A DNA stretch of 64,000 nucleotides from SAR202 cluster bacterium (GTDB lineage Bacteria; Chloroflexota; Dehalococcoidia; Lucifugimonadales; UBA1123). Where the stretch lies: assembly GCA_030752795.1 (NCBI GenBank), contig JASMDM010000067.1, positions 124,001-188,000 on the forward strand, given 5' to 3'. How positions within the stretch are numbered: the stretch's first letter is position 1; every line of letters begins with the position of its first letter. The position numbers were made by a program, and so were the translations under genes. The notes under the pieces are model-generated. The model was given only the letters and a program-made list of their open reading frames with translations, was not told the DNA's origin and made no database searches. Positions 28,217 to 37,101 of this stretch are shown here, piece by piece.

Positions 28217-29440
28217 CTACCGCTCCGCCATAGCCTCTTCGAACGCGTCGTAGCTCGGAGAGATGTGAACGGGCTTGATTGCGCTCGCCACCACTTCCTG
28301 TGTTTTCAGACCGTTGCCGGTTATGTACGCTACGGTAAGCTCGTCGGGTTTGATGAGGCCGTTTTTGACCAGTCGTTTCAACCCGGATATCACAACGCCG
28401 CCGGCGGTTTCGGTGAATATTCCCTCGGTCTCTGCGAGCAACTGGATGCCGCTAACGATCTCGTCCTCCATAGTCCTGACGGCGGAACCGCCCGAATTGG
28501 CGATCGTCCGCAGCGCGTACGGGCCATCCGCTGGGTTCCCGATGGCCAGAGACTTGGCCAACGTATTGGGCCGTACGGGCCGCACCTCGGTCTCGCCGAG
28601 ATTGTACGCCTCGACGATGGGTGAGCAACCCTCGGCCTGTGCAATGTGCATCTTGGTCGAAATCGGGTCGATGAGATCAGCCGCGACCATCTCGTTCAGG
28701 CCCTTGTATATCTTCGTGAACAGGGCGCCCGATGCGCCGGGCACGACGCAATGTTGCGGGGCGGTCCAGCCAAGTTGCTCGGCCACTTCGTAACCCAGAG
28801 TCTTGCTGCCTTCGGCGTAGAACGGCCGCATGTTGACATTGACGAACGCCCAGCGATGGTTGTCGGCCAGCTCGGAGCACAATCGGTTGACCTGGTCGTA
28901 GGTCCCGTCTACCGCGATCAGCGTGGCGCCGTAGATCCCGGCGCCGACGATCTTGCCTTGCTCAAGGTCCGCGGGAAAGAACACCATCGTGTTCATGCCC
29001 GCCTTCGCGCCGTGAGCGGCGACCGCGCCCATCAGGTTGCCGGTCGATGCGCACGCCAGCGTCTCGAATTCGAACTCGAGCGCCTTGGCCGATGCGACTG
29101 ACACGACTCGATCCTTAAACGAAAACGTCGGGTTGACGCTGTCGTTCTTGATGTACAGGTTCTCGAGGCCAAGCCTTCGACCAAGGTTTTCAGCCTTGAT
29201 CAATGGGGTGAATCCGGTGCCCATGTCCAGCGCAAGCTCGGAGTCGACGGGCAAGAAGTCGTGGTACCGCCACATTGTGTTCGGACCTTGAGTTATGCTC
29301 TCACGGCTTACGGCCTCGTGGATAGCTTCGTAGTCGTACTCGACTTCGAGCGGTCCGAAGCAGAAGTCGCAAGCGTTCAAGGGCTCGACTGGGTACTCTC
29401 TTTCGCACCCTCGGCAGCGCAGACACTTGACGTGGGACAA
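28217..29440 (-). CDS. thrC: threonine synthase
   Basis: 407 residues. Converts O-phosphohomoserine to threonine with PLP. The N-terminus has a rubredoxin-like zinc knuckle (CLRCRGCE...CDFCFG); the PLP lysine lies in NPTFSFKDRVVSVA; phosphate binding is in ACASTGNLMGAVAAHG. TTG at 29440 is preferred: GGAGG lies 8 nt upstream and the protein begins right at the zinc knuckle, whereas the ORF-track start covers the leader. First gene of an apparent thrC-NIL-MoaD operon with a promoter and an attenuator-like terminator upstream. Confidence 0.93.
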   Translation of the reverse strand: MSHVKCLRCRGCEREYPVEPLNACDFCFGPLEVEYDYEAIHEAVSRESITQGPNTMWRYHDFLPVDSELALDMGTGFTPLIKAENLGRRLGLENLYIKNDSVNPTFSFKDRVVSVASAKALEFEFETLACASTGNLMGAVAAHGAKAGMNTMVFFPADLEQGKIVGAGIYGATLIAVDGTYDQVNRLCSELADNHRWAFVNVNMRPFYAEGSKTLGYEVAEQLGWTAPQHCVVPGASGALFTKIYKGLNEMVAADLIDPISTKMHIAQAEGCSPIVEAYNLGETEVRPVRPNTLAKSLAIGNPADGPYALRTIANSGGSAVRTMEDEIVSGIQLLAETEGIFTETAGGVVISGLKRLVKNGLIKPDELTVAYITGNGLKTQEVVASAIKPVHISPSYDAFEEAMAER

Positions 29441-29512
29441 CTCTTGAGCCTCCAAGACCACGGTTTCCCAGACGGAGCGAACCGTTGTCGTTCGATTAGG
29501 GTCAGTGACGAA

Positions 29513-29555
29513 TAAACAAAAACCCTCAGCGATCGCGCGGATGAATGCCGAGGGT
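29513..29555 (-). terminator. attenuator-like terminator in the thrC leader
   Basis: On the minus strand ACCCTCGGC pairs with GCTGAGGGT (9 bp, one G-U, 16-nt loop) and is followed by TTTTTGTTT. It lies between the promoter and the thrC ribosome binding site, with no gene upstream on this strand to terminate. Confidence 0.65.
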
Positions 29556-29598
29556 ACACAGCCACGGACTCTGGACAGGCAGGGATTTTGGCAAAAGC

Positions 29599-29628
29599 AT
29601 CGTAGCAACGCCCAAGCTTCATTGTCAA
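29599..29628 (-). promoter_or_regulatory. promoter of the thrC operon
   Basis: Minus strand TTGACA (29623-29628), 18-bp spacer, TACGAT (29599-29604). About 45 nt then separate it from the terminator hairpin. Confidence 0.6.
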
Positions 29629-29807
29629 GAATACAGGCACGCGCCAGCCCGGAATGGGACTCATCTAACTGAGCGCAGATTGACTGCTTTCGACGGCAGT
29701 GATAACGTTCGCGCATTGTCGGCAATCCGCGCCACCCGAGACTGGCCCTGGGCGGCCGACAACATTGGCTCAACGCAAAGACATGACTGAGGTTGGGGAG
29801 TCAGAAC

Positions 29808-30059
29808 ATGCCGATATACATGGACACGCACAAAAACGTCGACGGCCTCACCGCCGAAGCGGTCGCCGGAGCTCACGCCCGCGACGTTGAAGTCCAGGGA
29901 AAATACGACGTCAACTATCTTCGTTACTGGTTCAACCAGAACGAGGGCACCGTGTTTTGCCTCGTCGACGCACCCAGCAAAGAGGCCGCTGAAGCGGTGC
30001 ACCGCGAAGCGCACGGACTCATCGCCGACGAGATCACCGAGGTGTCCGAGGGACAATAA
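29808..30059 (+). CDS. DUF4242-family small protein
   Basis: 83 residues, MPIYMDTHKNVDGLTAEAV...RYWFNQNEGTVFCLVDAPSKEAAEAVHREAHG. DUF4242 proteins have a ferredoxin-like fold and include nickel-binding SCO4226; His residues of DTHK and REAHG fit a metal site. Function in this organism unknown. GGGGAG lies 7 nt upstream of ATG 29808. Confidence 0.85.
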   Translation: MPIYMDTHKNVDGLTAEAVAGAHARDVEVQGKYDVNYLRYWFNQNEGTVFCLVDAPSKEAAEAVHREAHGLIADEITEVSEGQ

Positions 30060-30116
30060 CCTCGGTCCGGGCTCGGTCGTGCCCGCGATCCTTGGACCTC
30101 ATCCAGATCCAGTGGT

Positions 30117-30543
30117 ATGGTCTTTGTCTTGATTACCGAAGACGTCATCACCTACCTCGGACAGAGCAAAGTGGGCGTCATTGCCACGCTCAGGCGGGAC
30201 GGCAGCCCGCACGCAGTACCCCGTTTGGCATCGGTTCGACGGGGAATCGATCCTCGTCTGGACCGAGAAGCACAGGGCGTGGGTCAATAACGTCAATCGC
30301 GATGGCCGGGTTGCGTTCTCGGTCCAAGACGACTCGCCGCCATTCGCCGCGCTGGTGATGCGGGGAACGGCGACCGCGACCGATCGACTGGACGATTCCG
30401 GTTTGGAGGCCGCCAAGGACATTAGCCGCCGCTACCTGAGCGAAGACGAGGTGGACGGCTACGTCGAATCCTACTGGCCGGAACTGCACACCTTCGTACG
30501 AATCGTCCCGGAAACGATCACTCTTTGGCGGCGCGGACACTGA
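30117..30543 (+). pseudogene. PPOX-class FMN/F420 oxidoreductase, frameshifted
   Basis: The split-barrel family is clear: first part ITEDVITYLGQSKVGVIATLRRDGSPHAVP in one frame, then VWHRFDGESILVWTEKHRAWVNNV in the next. The two join if one C is removed from CCCC at 30219-30222. The ORF-track protein starting at 30181 is therefore the 3' half only. Members reduce small substrates with FMN or F420. One base too many in a short C-run suggests sequencing error or a recent mutation. It follows the DUF4242 gene on the same strand. Confidence 0.8.
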
Positions 30544-30559
30544 CGTTCGGCGCTCACGC

Positions 30560-31420
30560 CTAGCTCAGGCCAACCCTCGATAGGAACTCCGGTTTGCCCC
30601 GGATGCCAAGGTTCAACCGGTACAACCCGCCTGCGCCCGGACCGTCTTCTTCGCGAATGTCGCCGCCTGCTGTCGTCACGTACATGTCCGTCAGATCGGG
30701 TCCGCCGAAGGCAACCGCCGAGACCTTTTTCGCCGGAATCGGCACACGCGCGATCTGTTCGCCGCTGGGCGAATAGCGATAGAGCGCTGACCCGTCCCAC
30801 CGAGCCGACCAGACGCAACCCTCGGCGTCTACGGTCATCCCGTCGGGCCCGCCCTCGCCTTCGGGCGTCTCGACGAATACACGTTGATTCGTGATCTCGC
30901 CGGTGTCCATCTCGTAGTCGAAGATGTAGATCTTCCTCTCGAAGGTGTCTGTGAAGTACATCTGCTTCAGGTCAGGCGTGAAACCGAGACCGTTGCACAG
31001 GCCGACACCCTCGAACACCGTGGTCAGCGTGCCGTCCGTGTCGAGTCGATACAGCGTAGCCGATTGAGTGTCGGTGGGCATTGTTCCGCAGAAAACCCGG
31101 CCCGCGGGGTCGGCGATGACGTCGTTGAATCGGTTGTCGAGTTGATCGGGGAGCTCGTCCGCCAGAAACTCGACGGCGCCGTCGCGCAAGACGGCAATCG
31201 AGCATCGATCCATGAATAGCAGCAGCGAGCCGTCTCGCTGGATCGTGAACCCGCCGACTTGCCTGCCGTCGTAGAACTGTTCGTGGATGCGTGTCTGGGG
31301 ATTGAGCCGAAACAGCCGTCCCTGCGGTATGTCGCCCCAGTACAACCGCCCTTCCATCGGATTCCATAGCGGCCCTTCGCCCGTGTGGCACCGATAATCG
31401 GCCATTAATTCTGCTGCCAT
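30560..31420 (-). CDS. SMP-30/gluconolactonase-family protein
   Basis: About 286 residues, six-bladed beta-propeller. Metal-binding Glu in HTGEGPLWN, Asn in FNDVIADPAGRVFCGTM, Asn in GLCNGLGFTPD and Asp in PDGMTVDAEGCVW are all present, so it should be an active lactonase, hydrolysing a sugar lactone. ATG 31420 follows a GGGGG run; the longer start is less likely. It is convergent with the PPOX gene. Confidence 0.88.
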   Translation of the reverse strand: MAAELMADYRCHTGEGPLWNPMEGRLYWGDIPQGRLFRLNPQTRIHEQFYDGRQVGGFTIQRDGSLLLFMDRCSIAVLRDGAVEFLADELPDQLDNRFNDVIADPAGRVFCGTMPTDTQSATLYRLDTDGTLTTVFEGVGLCNGLGFTPDLKQMYFTDTFERKIYIFDYEMDTGEITNQRVFVETPEGEGGPDGMTVDAEGCVWSARWDGSALYRYSPSGEQIARVPIPAKKVSAVAFGGPDLTDMYVTTAGGDIREEDGPGAGGLYRLNLGIRGKPEFLSRVGLS

Positions 31421-31533
31421 GTCGACCCCCAATCGATTTTCATCAAACATATCGGGTTATGCATCTTCGTCACACTGCATCGTTCAAGTTATACGAGGGT
31501 CCGCGCGAGTTGCAAACCACCGCGCTGCCTTGA

Positions 31534-31562
31534 TTGACATCCAAACGACCCGCGCCTAGAAT
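31534..31562 (+). promoter_or_regulatory. sigma70-type promoter of the RAM-domain gene
   Basis: TTGACA (31534-31539), 17-bp spacer, TAGAAT (31557-31562). Confidence 0.7.
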
Positions 31563-31633
31563 GCAGGCACTCAACCGTGCCGCATGCGACCGCACTTGGC
31601 TAGCGATCAAAGCTGTCGAAACGGAGGGCGCCT

Positions 31634-31870
31634 ATGTCTACAAAGGCCTACGTTCTGATTGAAACGGCGGTTGGCAAATCCGCTGAGGTGACCCAGGCCC
31701 TCAAAGATTTGTCCAGCACCGAAATCGTCGATGCGGTCACCGGACCCTACGACATCATCGCGGTCGTCGCCGCGGAGGACCTGATCGCAGTCGGTGAAAC
31801 CATCACCAAAGAAATCCACATGATCCCCGGCATCGCGCGCACCATCACGTGCCTATCGGTGGGCGGCTAG
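31634..31870 (+). CDS. standalone Lrp/AsnC ligand-binding (RAM) domain protein
   Basis: 78 residues covering only the AsnC_trans_reg fold (KAYVLIETAVGKSAEVTQAL...VDAVTGPYDIIAVVAAEDL...IHMIPGIARTITCL). There is no helix-turn-helix, so it cannot bind DNA alone; such stand-alone RAM proteins form amino-acid-binding rings and may modulate full-length Lrp proteins or enzymes. GGAGGG precedes the ATG, and it has its own strong promoter. Confidence 0.9.
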   Translation: MSTKAYVLIETAVGKSAEVTQALKDLSSTEIVDAVTGPYDIIAVVAAEDLIAVGETITKEIHMIPGIARTITCLSVGG

Positions 31871-31900
31871 TCGGACGGCCCGCAGCCACAGGCGCCGAAT

Positions 31901-32797
31901 CTATAACGCCTTCACCGTCGATAGTTCAAGCTGGTCGACTTGGCGGGCCAGTTCTCGATACGTGAGGTCATCCGGCCTCATGCCAGGATGGCGGACGTTG
32001 GCAGCCTTGAACACCCCTCGTAGCCGCAGCACCTCTTTCGTCAGGTAGATTGCGATCCCCTGGCCCTGTCCCAAAGTCTGAAGCAGCGGGATGTACCGCT
32101 CGAACTCGCGCGTGGCTTCACCGTCTCTGCCGTCCTGATACAGATCCCAGACCGCGCGGAACACCTCGGGTATCGCGGCCGCGGGCATCGTCCCCACAGA
32201 CCCGCGACGCAACTCCTCCACGAAGAAGTTGCCGCCTGCCCCGCCGAAGATGACCAGGTCGTCGCCGGCCAACTCCTTCGCCTGAGCAACTCTGGGCGCG
32301 GTCGGTGAGACCTCGACCTTCGCGTAACAGGCGTTCTCCGATTCGCGTGCGATCTGCACCGCCAGCGGCGGGGGCACGGGTCCAGAGCTGATGTCCTGGA
32401 TGAAAATCGGAATTTCGATCGCGTCGGAGATTTGTCGGAAATATTCTCTGATCGAAACTGGCGCCGCCCCGGCCGGAGGAACTGCCATGACCGCGTCCGC
32501 GCCGAGTTCCTGGGCGTTCCAGCTATACTGGATCGCCAGATCCGTTCCAGGGCCGCCCGTATTGATGACGACCTTGACGCGTCCTCTCGCCTGGTCCACC
32601 ACCGCGGTCGTCGCGAGATCGCGCTCCGACTCCGAGAGCTTGTACACCTCGCTGGCCATCGCTACGCCGACGCCGTGGACGCCGGCGTCGACAAGATATT
32701 CGACCTCTCGTTGCAAATCCTCGACATCGATACGCGAGTCGTCGTCGAAAGGCATCGCTAGAATCGGATAGACGCCTCGCATCGTGCGGTCTACCAT
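31901..32797 (-). CDS. dihydrodipicolinate synthase (DapA)-family aldolase
   Basis: 298 residues, TIM barrel. GVYPILAMPFDDDSRID opens the family; the Schiff-base lysine is in CYAKVEVSP; the substrate loop is NTGGPGTDLA. The catalytic Tyr found in DapA (YN-P) is replaced in IFIQDISSGPVP, so it is probably a sugar-acid or other aldolase/dehydratase, not the lysine enzyme. GGGAGG precedes ATG 32797; the ORF-track extension upstream is not supported. Confidence 0.85.
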   Translation of the reverse strand: MVDRTMRGVYPILAMPFDDDSRIDVEDLQREVEYLVDAGVHGVGVAMASEVYKLSESERDLATTAVVDQARGRVKVVINTGGPGTDLAIQYSWNAQELGADAVMAVPPAGAAPVSIREYFRQISDAIEIPIFIQDISSGPVPPPLAVQIARESENACYAKVEVSPTAPRVAQAKELAGDDLVIFGGAGGNFFVEELRRGSVGTMPAAAIPEVFRAVWDLYQDGRDGEATREFERYIPLLQTLGQGQGIAIYLTKEVLRLRGVFKAANVRHPGMRPDDLTYRELARQVDQLELSTVKAL

Positions 32798-32920
32798 CGG
32801 ATTTCCTCCCTCAAACAGCATGTGAACGTCGGCCATAATCGCCGACGCCCGTAGTCTAGAAGTGGTCGGATGCCCTGTCAAGAACGGCCATGGGGATGCG
32901 TCGGCGCCAGTGAAGCCGTC

Positions 32921-32963
32921 GAAAACGAAAAACGCCGGAACGGTCAAGGTGAGCCGTTCCGGC
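32921..32963 (-). terminator. intrinsic terminator after the repeat lipoprotein gene
   Basis: Perfect 10-bp stem GCCGGAACGG / CCGTTCCGGC with a 10-nt loop; on the minus strand it is followed by GTTTTTCGTTTTC. Confidence 0.8.
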
Positions 32964-32986
32964 GAATTGGACTTGGGTTGGCGCTT

Positions 32987-34618
32987 CTATGCAGCGAAGG
33001 TCTCGGACAGATCGCCGTTGACCGTGACCGTGTACGTCTCGCCGGCGACGAATCCGTCTCCCAGAGGGATTTCAGTCTCGACGATCGGCAGATCGGCCGT
33101 GCAAGGCATCATTCCGGTAACCTCGTAGTGAGTGACCGTCACGTCGACCGCGCCGTTGTATGGCCGAGAAACGCTGTATCCGTTGAACCACGAGCAACTG
33201 CTGCCTTTCGGAAGCTGGGAGACAACGTTCAACGTGTACGCGCCCGACTCGGTTTGGGGTGCAACGACTTCGATGTGCTCAACCGGCGAGTCGGCAATGA
33301 CTGCTTCCGGTCCTTCGAGGTCGCGTGCGGTGAAGGATGTGATCGCGGCGCCGTTGACGGTGACGCGGTACGCTTGATTAGGCGCGAAGTCGGTCCCGAG
33401 CGGAATCTCAGTCGACACGACTGGCAGATCCGCGGTGCAGGGCATCATCTCAGTCACCTCGAAGTGGGTGACCGTCACGTCGATGACTCCCGCGTAGGGA
33501 CGCGCAACATCGTATCCGTTGAACCACGAGCAACTGCTGCCTTTCGGAAGCCGAGAGACGACCTGCAGGATGTACGCGGTTGGGTCCGACTCGGAGACTA
33601 CAACATCCACGCGCTCGATTGGCGAGTCCGCCATCGCGGTCTTGGGGCCTTCGTCTTGGGCCGTGAATGCATTCGTCACGTTTCCGTTTACCGACACCAT
33701 GTACGTCTCGCCAGCCGTGAAGTCGCTGCCGAGCTCGACTTCGCCTTCGTGGATGCCGTACATCATCGTGCAGGGCACTGGCTCCGTCGGGGCAAAGTTG
33801 GTGACGGCGACGTCGATGTGGGCGCCTTCGCAAGCTACGGAGTAGTCTCCGAATTTGACGCATCCGCCCGGTAGACCGGAAACGATGTGCAGCGTGTATT
33901 CGCGCGGGTTCGAATCGGAAGTCGTCAACTCGACGCTTTCTATCGGAGCCCGCGTCTCGGTCATGGCTGGTATGACTGGATCGGGGGGTTGCGCTGGCGA
34001 GGTCGCGACCTTGGTCAGCACCATGTCGACGTTTGTCGGCCCGCCGCGAGTGATCACGCTGTACCGGGTGTCGTTGATGAACGCTAGCTTTCCGCTTTGC
34101 GTGATCCTGGCCTGGACCGCGTAGCTGAACCTGTCATCGATTTCCGCTGGGTTGTATTCGATCTCGAACGCGATCGGAACCTGACCGGGGCTCACGATGA
34201 TCTGCTCTCCGATAGTAATGGCCGGAGCATCCATCCTTGAAACGTCAATCAGCTTGATTTCGACGACTGAATCGGGTGTCAGCGCGATGCGTTCCCGATA
34301 AGCGACCGTACCGGTGATTGTCGCGATCGCTGGCGCTTCTATCTCTACAGGCGCCGCCGGACCGACGGGAGCCACTGGGTTGGACGGTTGTGCCGGCATA
34401 ACCGGAGCGATGGGCTCGACGAGCGCTGCCGGGATTGCCGGAGCTATGGGCTTGATGGACACAATCGATTCTGCGGGAACCGCTGGTTGGCTGGGCGCCG
34501 CGGGTATTGCCGTCGCGGGCGGTTGTGCTGGCGCCGGGCTTGCGGGAGCGCTTGAACAGGCGATCATCGCCCCAGCTACCAAACTCAATGCTAGTGTCGC
34601 TACGATCCTGGGTGTCAT
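32987..34618 (-). CDS. lipoprotein with YbaY-like domain and three Cys-bearing repeats
   Basis: 543 residues. Lipobox LVAGAMIACSS, a long Pro/Ala spacer, then a YbaY/YscW-type domain (ITGTVAYRERIALTPDSVVEIKL...VQARITQSGKLAFINDTRYSV). Three repeats of about 100 residues follow (roughly 220-325, 330-435, 440-543), each with IERVDVVVS-like start, an internal Cys and PCT near the middle; repeats two and three share KGSSCSWFNGY. One disulfide per repeat is likely. GAGGAG precedes the ATG. Function unknown; an extracellular adhesin or binder is a guess. Confidence 0.8.
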   Translation of the reverse strand: MTPRIVATLALSLVAGAMIACSSAPASPAPAQPPATAIPAAPSQPAVPAESIVSIKPIAPAIPAALVEPIAPVMPAQPSNPVAPVGPAAPVEIEAPAIATITGTVAYRERIALTPDSVVEIKLIDVSRMDAPAITIGEQIIVSPGQVPIAFEIEYNPAEIDDRFSYAVQARITQSGKLAFINDTRYSVITRGGPTNVDMVLTKVATSPAQPPDPVIPAMTETRAPIESVELTTSDSNPREYTLHIVSGLPGGCVKFGDYSVACEGAHIDVAVTNFAPTEPVPCTMMYGIHEGEVELGSDFTAGETYMVSVNGNVTNAFTAQDEGPKTAMADSPIERVDVVVSESDPTAYILQVVSRLPKGSSCSWFNGYDVARPYAGVIDVTVTHFEVTEMMPCTADLPVVSTEIPLGTDFAPNQAYRVTVNGAAITSFTARDLEGPEAVIADSPVEHIEVVAPQTESGAYTLNVVSQLPKGSSCSWFNGYSVSRPYNGAVDVTVTHYEVTGMMPCTADLPIVETEIPLGDGFVAGETYTVTVNGDLSETFAA

Positions 34619-34660
34619 GTCAATTTCTCCTCTGCTTTGATTTGTGATTTCTATAACTTA

Positions 34661-34675
34661 TGACGTACGACGTCA
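34661..34675. promoter_or_regulatory. palindrome upstream of the repeat lipoprotein (possible operator)
   Basis: TGACGT-ACG-ACGTCA, perfect 6-bp arms with 3-bp spacer, 43 nt upstream of the start codon and next to a weak -10 (TATAGA). Confidence 0.45.
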
Positions 34676-34793
34676 CAGTTTTGTTCCACAAACCAAACAG
34701 GGAACGAAAAACTCGAAACGAGCGGGGGCGCCAAAAAGGGGAGTGTCGTCGGCCAATTGAATCTGGAGTCTACGCTACGTTCAGCCTGCCGGT

Positions 34794-35468
34794 TTAGGCT
34801 TCCAACACGTGCAGGGTCTCGATAGAGGCGTCGGGCGAAACTAGCGCCACGTAGTCCCTGATTTGCTCCAGGTGAGCTGTGATCTGCTCGGTCGATATGC
34901 CTTCGGGGCCGTAGATCGTAAACAGCACGTCCGTGGTGTCTCCTGAGATCGGCGTTCGTTTGTCGGGACCGTAGATGATGCTGGACATGACCCCATCGGT
35001 GTCGGCGATGAACATGTCGCCTTCCGTCAGGGTTTGCTCTTTGCCGTTCAGCATCGTGTAGGACTCGTCGCCGGCGGCCACGCCGACGACGACGGGCTCG
35101 CGAATAGAAGCGAGGTCGTGACCCGCCGTCAGGAGCTGGTTGTCGAGCTCCGCCGCGAACATCGCGCTGACCAACGCCGACGGTCTGGGCATATTTCGAC
35201 CCTTGACCGTGACCGACTCCAATTGTCCCTGGACGTGATAGGTCTTCTTGAATCGCCGGTAGTATGCTGTGTATGCTTGGACGGTCGGCAGGGTGCGGAT
35301 CACAGGCCTGCCTCCTTCCGAATACCGTCGGCGTAGATCGGTCTCGACATCGGCCATCCGACTATCCAGATCGGGGTGGTTCTTCGGGTTCGACACCCCG
35401 TGGATTGCCAGCACGCCAATCGACGCCTCGGGATAAGCTTGTCGCCAGGCATCTGTTGCAGTCAACAT
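34794..35468 (-). CDS. B3/B4 tRNA-binding domain protein
   Basis: 224 residues matching the B3/B4 domain of phenylalanyl-tRNA synthetase beta chains as a free-standing protein (YPEASIGVLAIHGVSN...LPTVQAYTAYYRRFKKTYHV...PSALVSAMFAAELDNQLLTAGHD). Free-standing forms are suspected of editing or amino-acid sensing, but the role is unknown. GGAGGTG precedes the ATG. Isolated between secreted proteins. Confidence 0.85.
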   Translation of the reverse strand: MLTATDAWRQAYPEASIGVLAIHGVSNPKNHPDLDSRMADVETDLRRRYSEGGRPVIRTLPTVQAYTAYYRRFKKTYHVQGQLESVTVKGRNMPRPSALVSAMFAAELDNQLLTAGHDLASIREPVVVGVAAGDESYTMLNGKEQTLTEGDMFIADTDGVMSSIIYGPDKRTPISGDTTDVLFTIYGPEGISTEQITAHLEQIRDYVALVSPDASIETLHVLEA

Positions 35469-35568
35469 GGTGCACCTCCGTGGTTACATCGATCTGTTGC
35501 CGATCACAGCGAAGCGGATTCAGAGTATCACACGCGGCCCGGCGCCCTGTTGGCGGGATCGCCGTAAA

Positions 35569-36903
35569 TCAAGGCTTCGTGACCAGCCTGGATATCGTCT
35601 TGTCGAAAGAGAGAATGTAGAGCTCTCCGGCTGGATCCTCCGCGAACGACGAAATTTCGAGGACCGTGTCGGCGAGTTCGGTCTGGGTCACAACCGAATC
35701 TTCGCCACTCGTAAGCACCCAAATCTTCCCGGAACAAAAGTCGCCGTAGACGTACGCTCCGTAAAGCTCGGGAAGCCGTGTCCCTCGATAGACGTATCCG
35801 CCTGTGATCGAACACCCGTCGTCGCGGCCGTACGCGCCGACTGGGAGTTCTAGGCCGGCCGTGTCGCACGGTCCTTGGGGTCGCGGATAGCAATCGCTCT
35901 CCTCCATCGCGTTCAAGCCGTAGTTTAGACCCGGCTTGATCACGTCGATCTCCTCGAGCCGGTTCTGACCGACATCGCCCGCCCAAAGGTCGCCGGTCAG
36001 CCGATCGAACGTGAATCGCCATGGGTTCCGCAGCCCGTACGCTCAAATCTCGCCTCGGGCGTTGCTCAATTCGATGAATGGGTTGTCGCCCGGTATCGTG
36101 TACGAACCGGTCGAGTCCAGGCTTGCGACATCGAAACGAAGGATCGTGCCCAGATGCGTTGCCGGATCCTGGCCGTTCCCGCGGGGGTCGCCTCGGCTTC
36201 CGGCGTCGCCCAATCCCAGGTACAGGTACCCGTCGGGTCCGAAGAGCACCTGCCCGCCGTTGTGGTTCTGGTATGGCTGATCGACCTCCAAAACCACGAG
36301 CTCGCTGTCGGGGTCCGCACTGAGGCCGTCTGGTTCAACAGTGAACCGAGACAGCACGCCCCGATTGGGGTCGGACGCGTTGTAGTACACGAAAAGATAT
36401 CCGGTTCGCTGAAAGTCCGGACCCAGGGCCAGTCCCAACAACCCCTCCTCGTTGCCTCGGTCCTTAACGCGATCCCTGATATCGAGTAACTCCGTGGCTT
36501 CGCCGTTTTCATCGCTGGCGTCGAAGCTCATGATTTGGCCAGGTTGGAGTACAAGGAACGCCGTGCCGGACACGTCGTCTGCGAAAGCCAAAGCGATCAT
36601 GCGGCTGTAAGAGATCTTGGGGTAAGCATGCTCGACTCGAAACGCGCCTGCCAGCACACGTTGAACGGGGATCGGAACGGGAGTTGGCGTCGCCGTTGGC
36701 GTAAGCACAGTCACCGTCAAAGCGGCGGGTGTCGGTCGAACCTCAGGAGTAATCGGAGTGGCGCGGGCCGGGGTTGGCGATGATGGTGGCGCCTGCGTAA
36801 TCGCCGTGGGCGCGGTTGGCGGTGATGCCGGTGTTCGGTCGCCGCCGCCACCGCACGACATCGCAGCCAATGCAGCCACGGCGACGATCAATAGACTTCG
36901 CAT
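35569..36903 (-). pseudogene. lipoprotein PQQ-type sugar dehydrogenase (GSDH) interrupted by in-frame TGA
   Basis: 444 readable residues. A lipobox (LAAMSCGGGG) and Pro/Thr linker lead into the glucose/sorbosone dehydrogenase propeller: EEGLLGLALGPDF, YQNHNGGQVLFGPDGYLYLGLGD, then TGA (36043-36045, codon 287), then AYGLRNPWRFTFD and GDVGQNRLEEID. The family reads EI-[W/Y/F]-AYGLRNPWR, so TGA replaces an aromatic residue, most simply TGG. The second ORF in the track is the continuation in the same frame. Unlike the DUF3179 case, selenocysteine is not plausible here. Confidence 0.8.
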
Positions 36904-36909
36904 CCCGAG

Positions 36910-36915
36910 ATTATA
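36910..36915 (-). promoter_or_regulatory. -10 element giving a leaderless sugar dehydrogenase transcript
   Basis: TATAAT is followed by only CTCGGG before the ATG at 36903; there is no room for a Shine-Dalgarno. Confidence 0.45.
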
Positions 36916-37101
36916 CGCGAGTCACGCGATTCGGCGGCGGTGGCGTAGACGATGCGACGCGACGTCTGTTATCGGATCCTGCCGGGGCAGCAGGCAGACG
37001 TCGCGTCAGTTTGGGGGGGAAACTTGTATTGTAGCCGACCCCTGATCTCTCGATCTCAGAGGCGTCGGTGAACTCGGCCCACGGGTCGAGTTCATTTTTC
37101 C

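Noticed and set aside
25637-36045. TGA recoded as Trp genome-wide
   Set aside because: TGA ends several intact genes here (for example trpB and the SMP-30-family neighbour genes), and conserved Trp are encoded by TGG.
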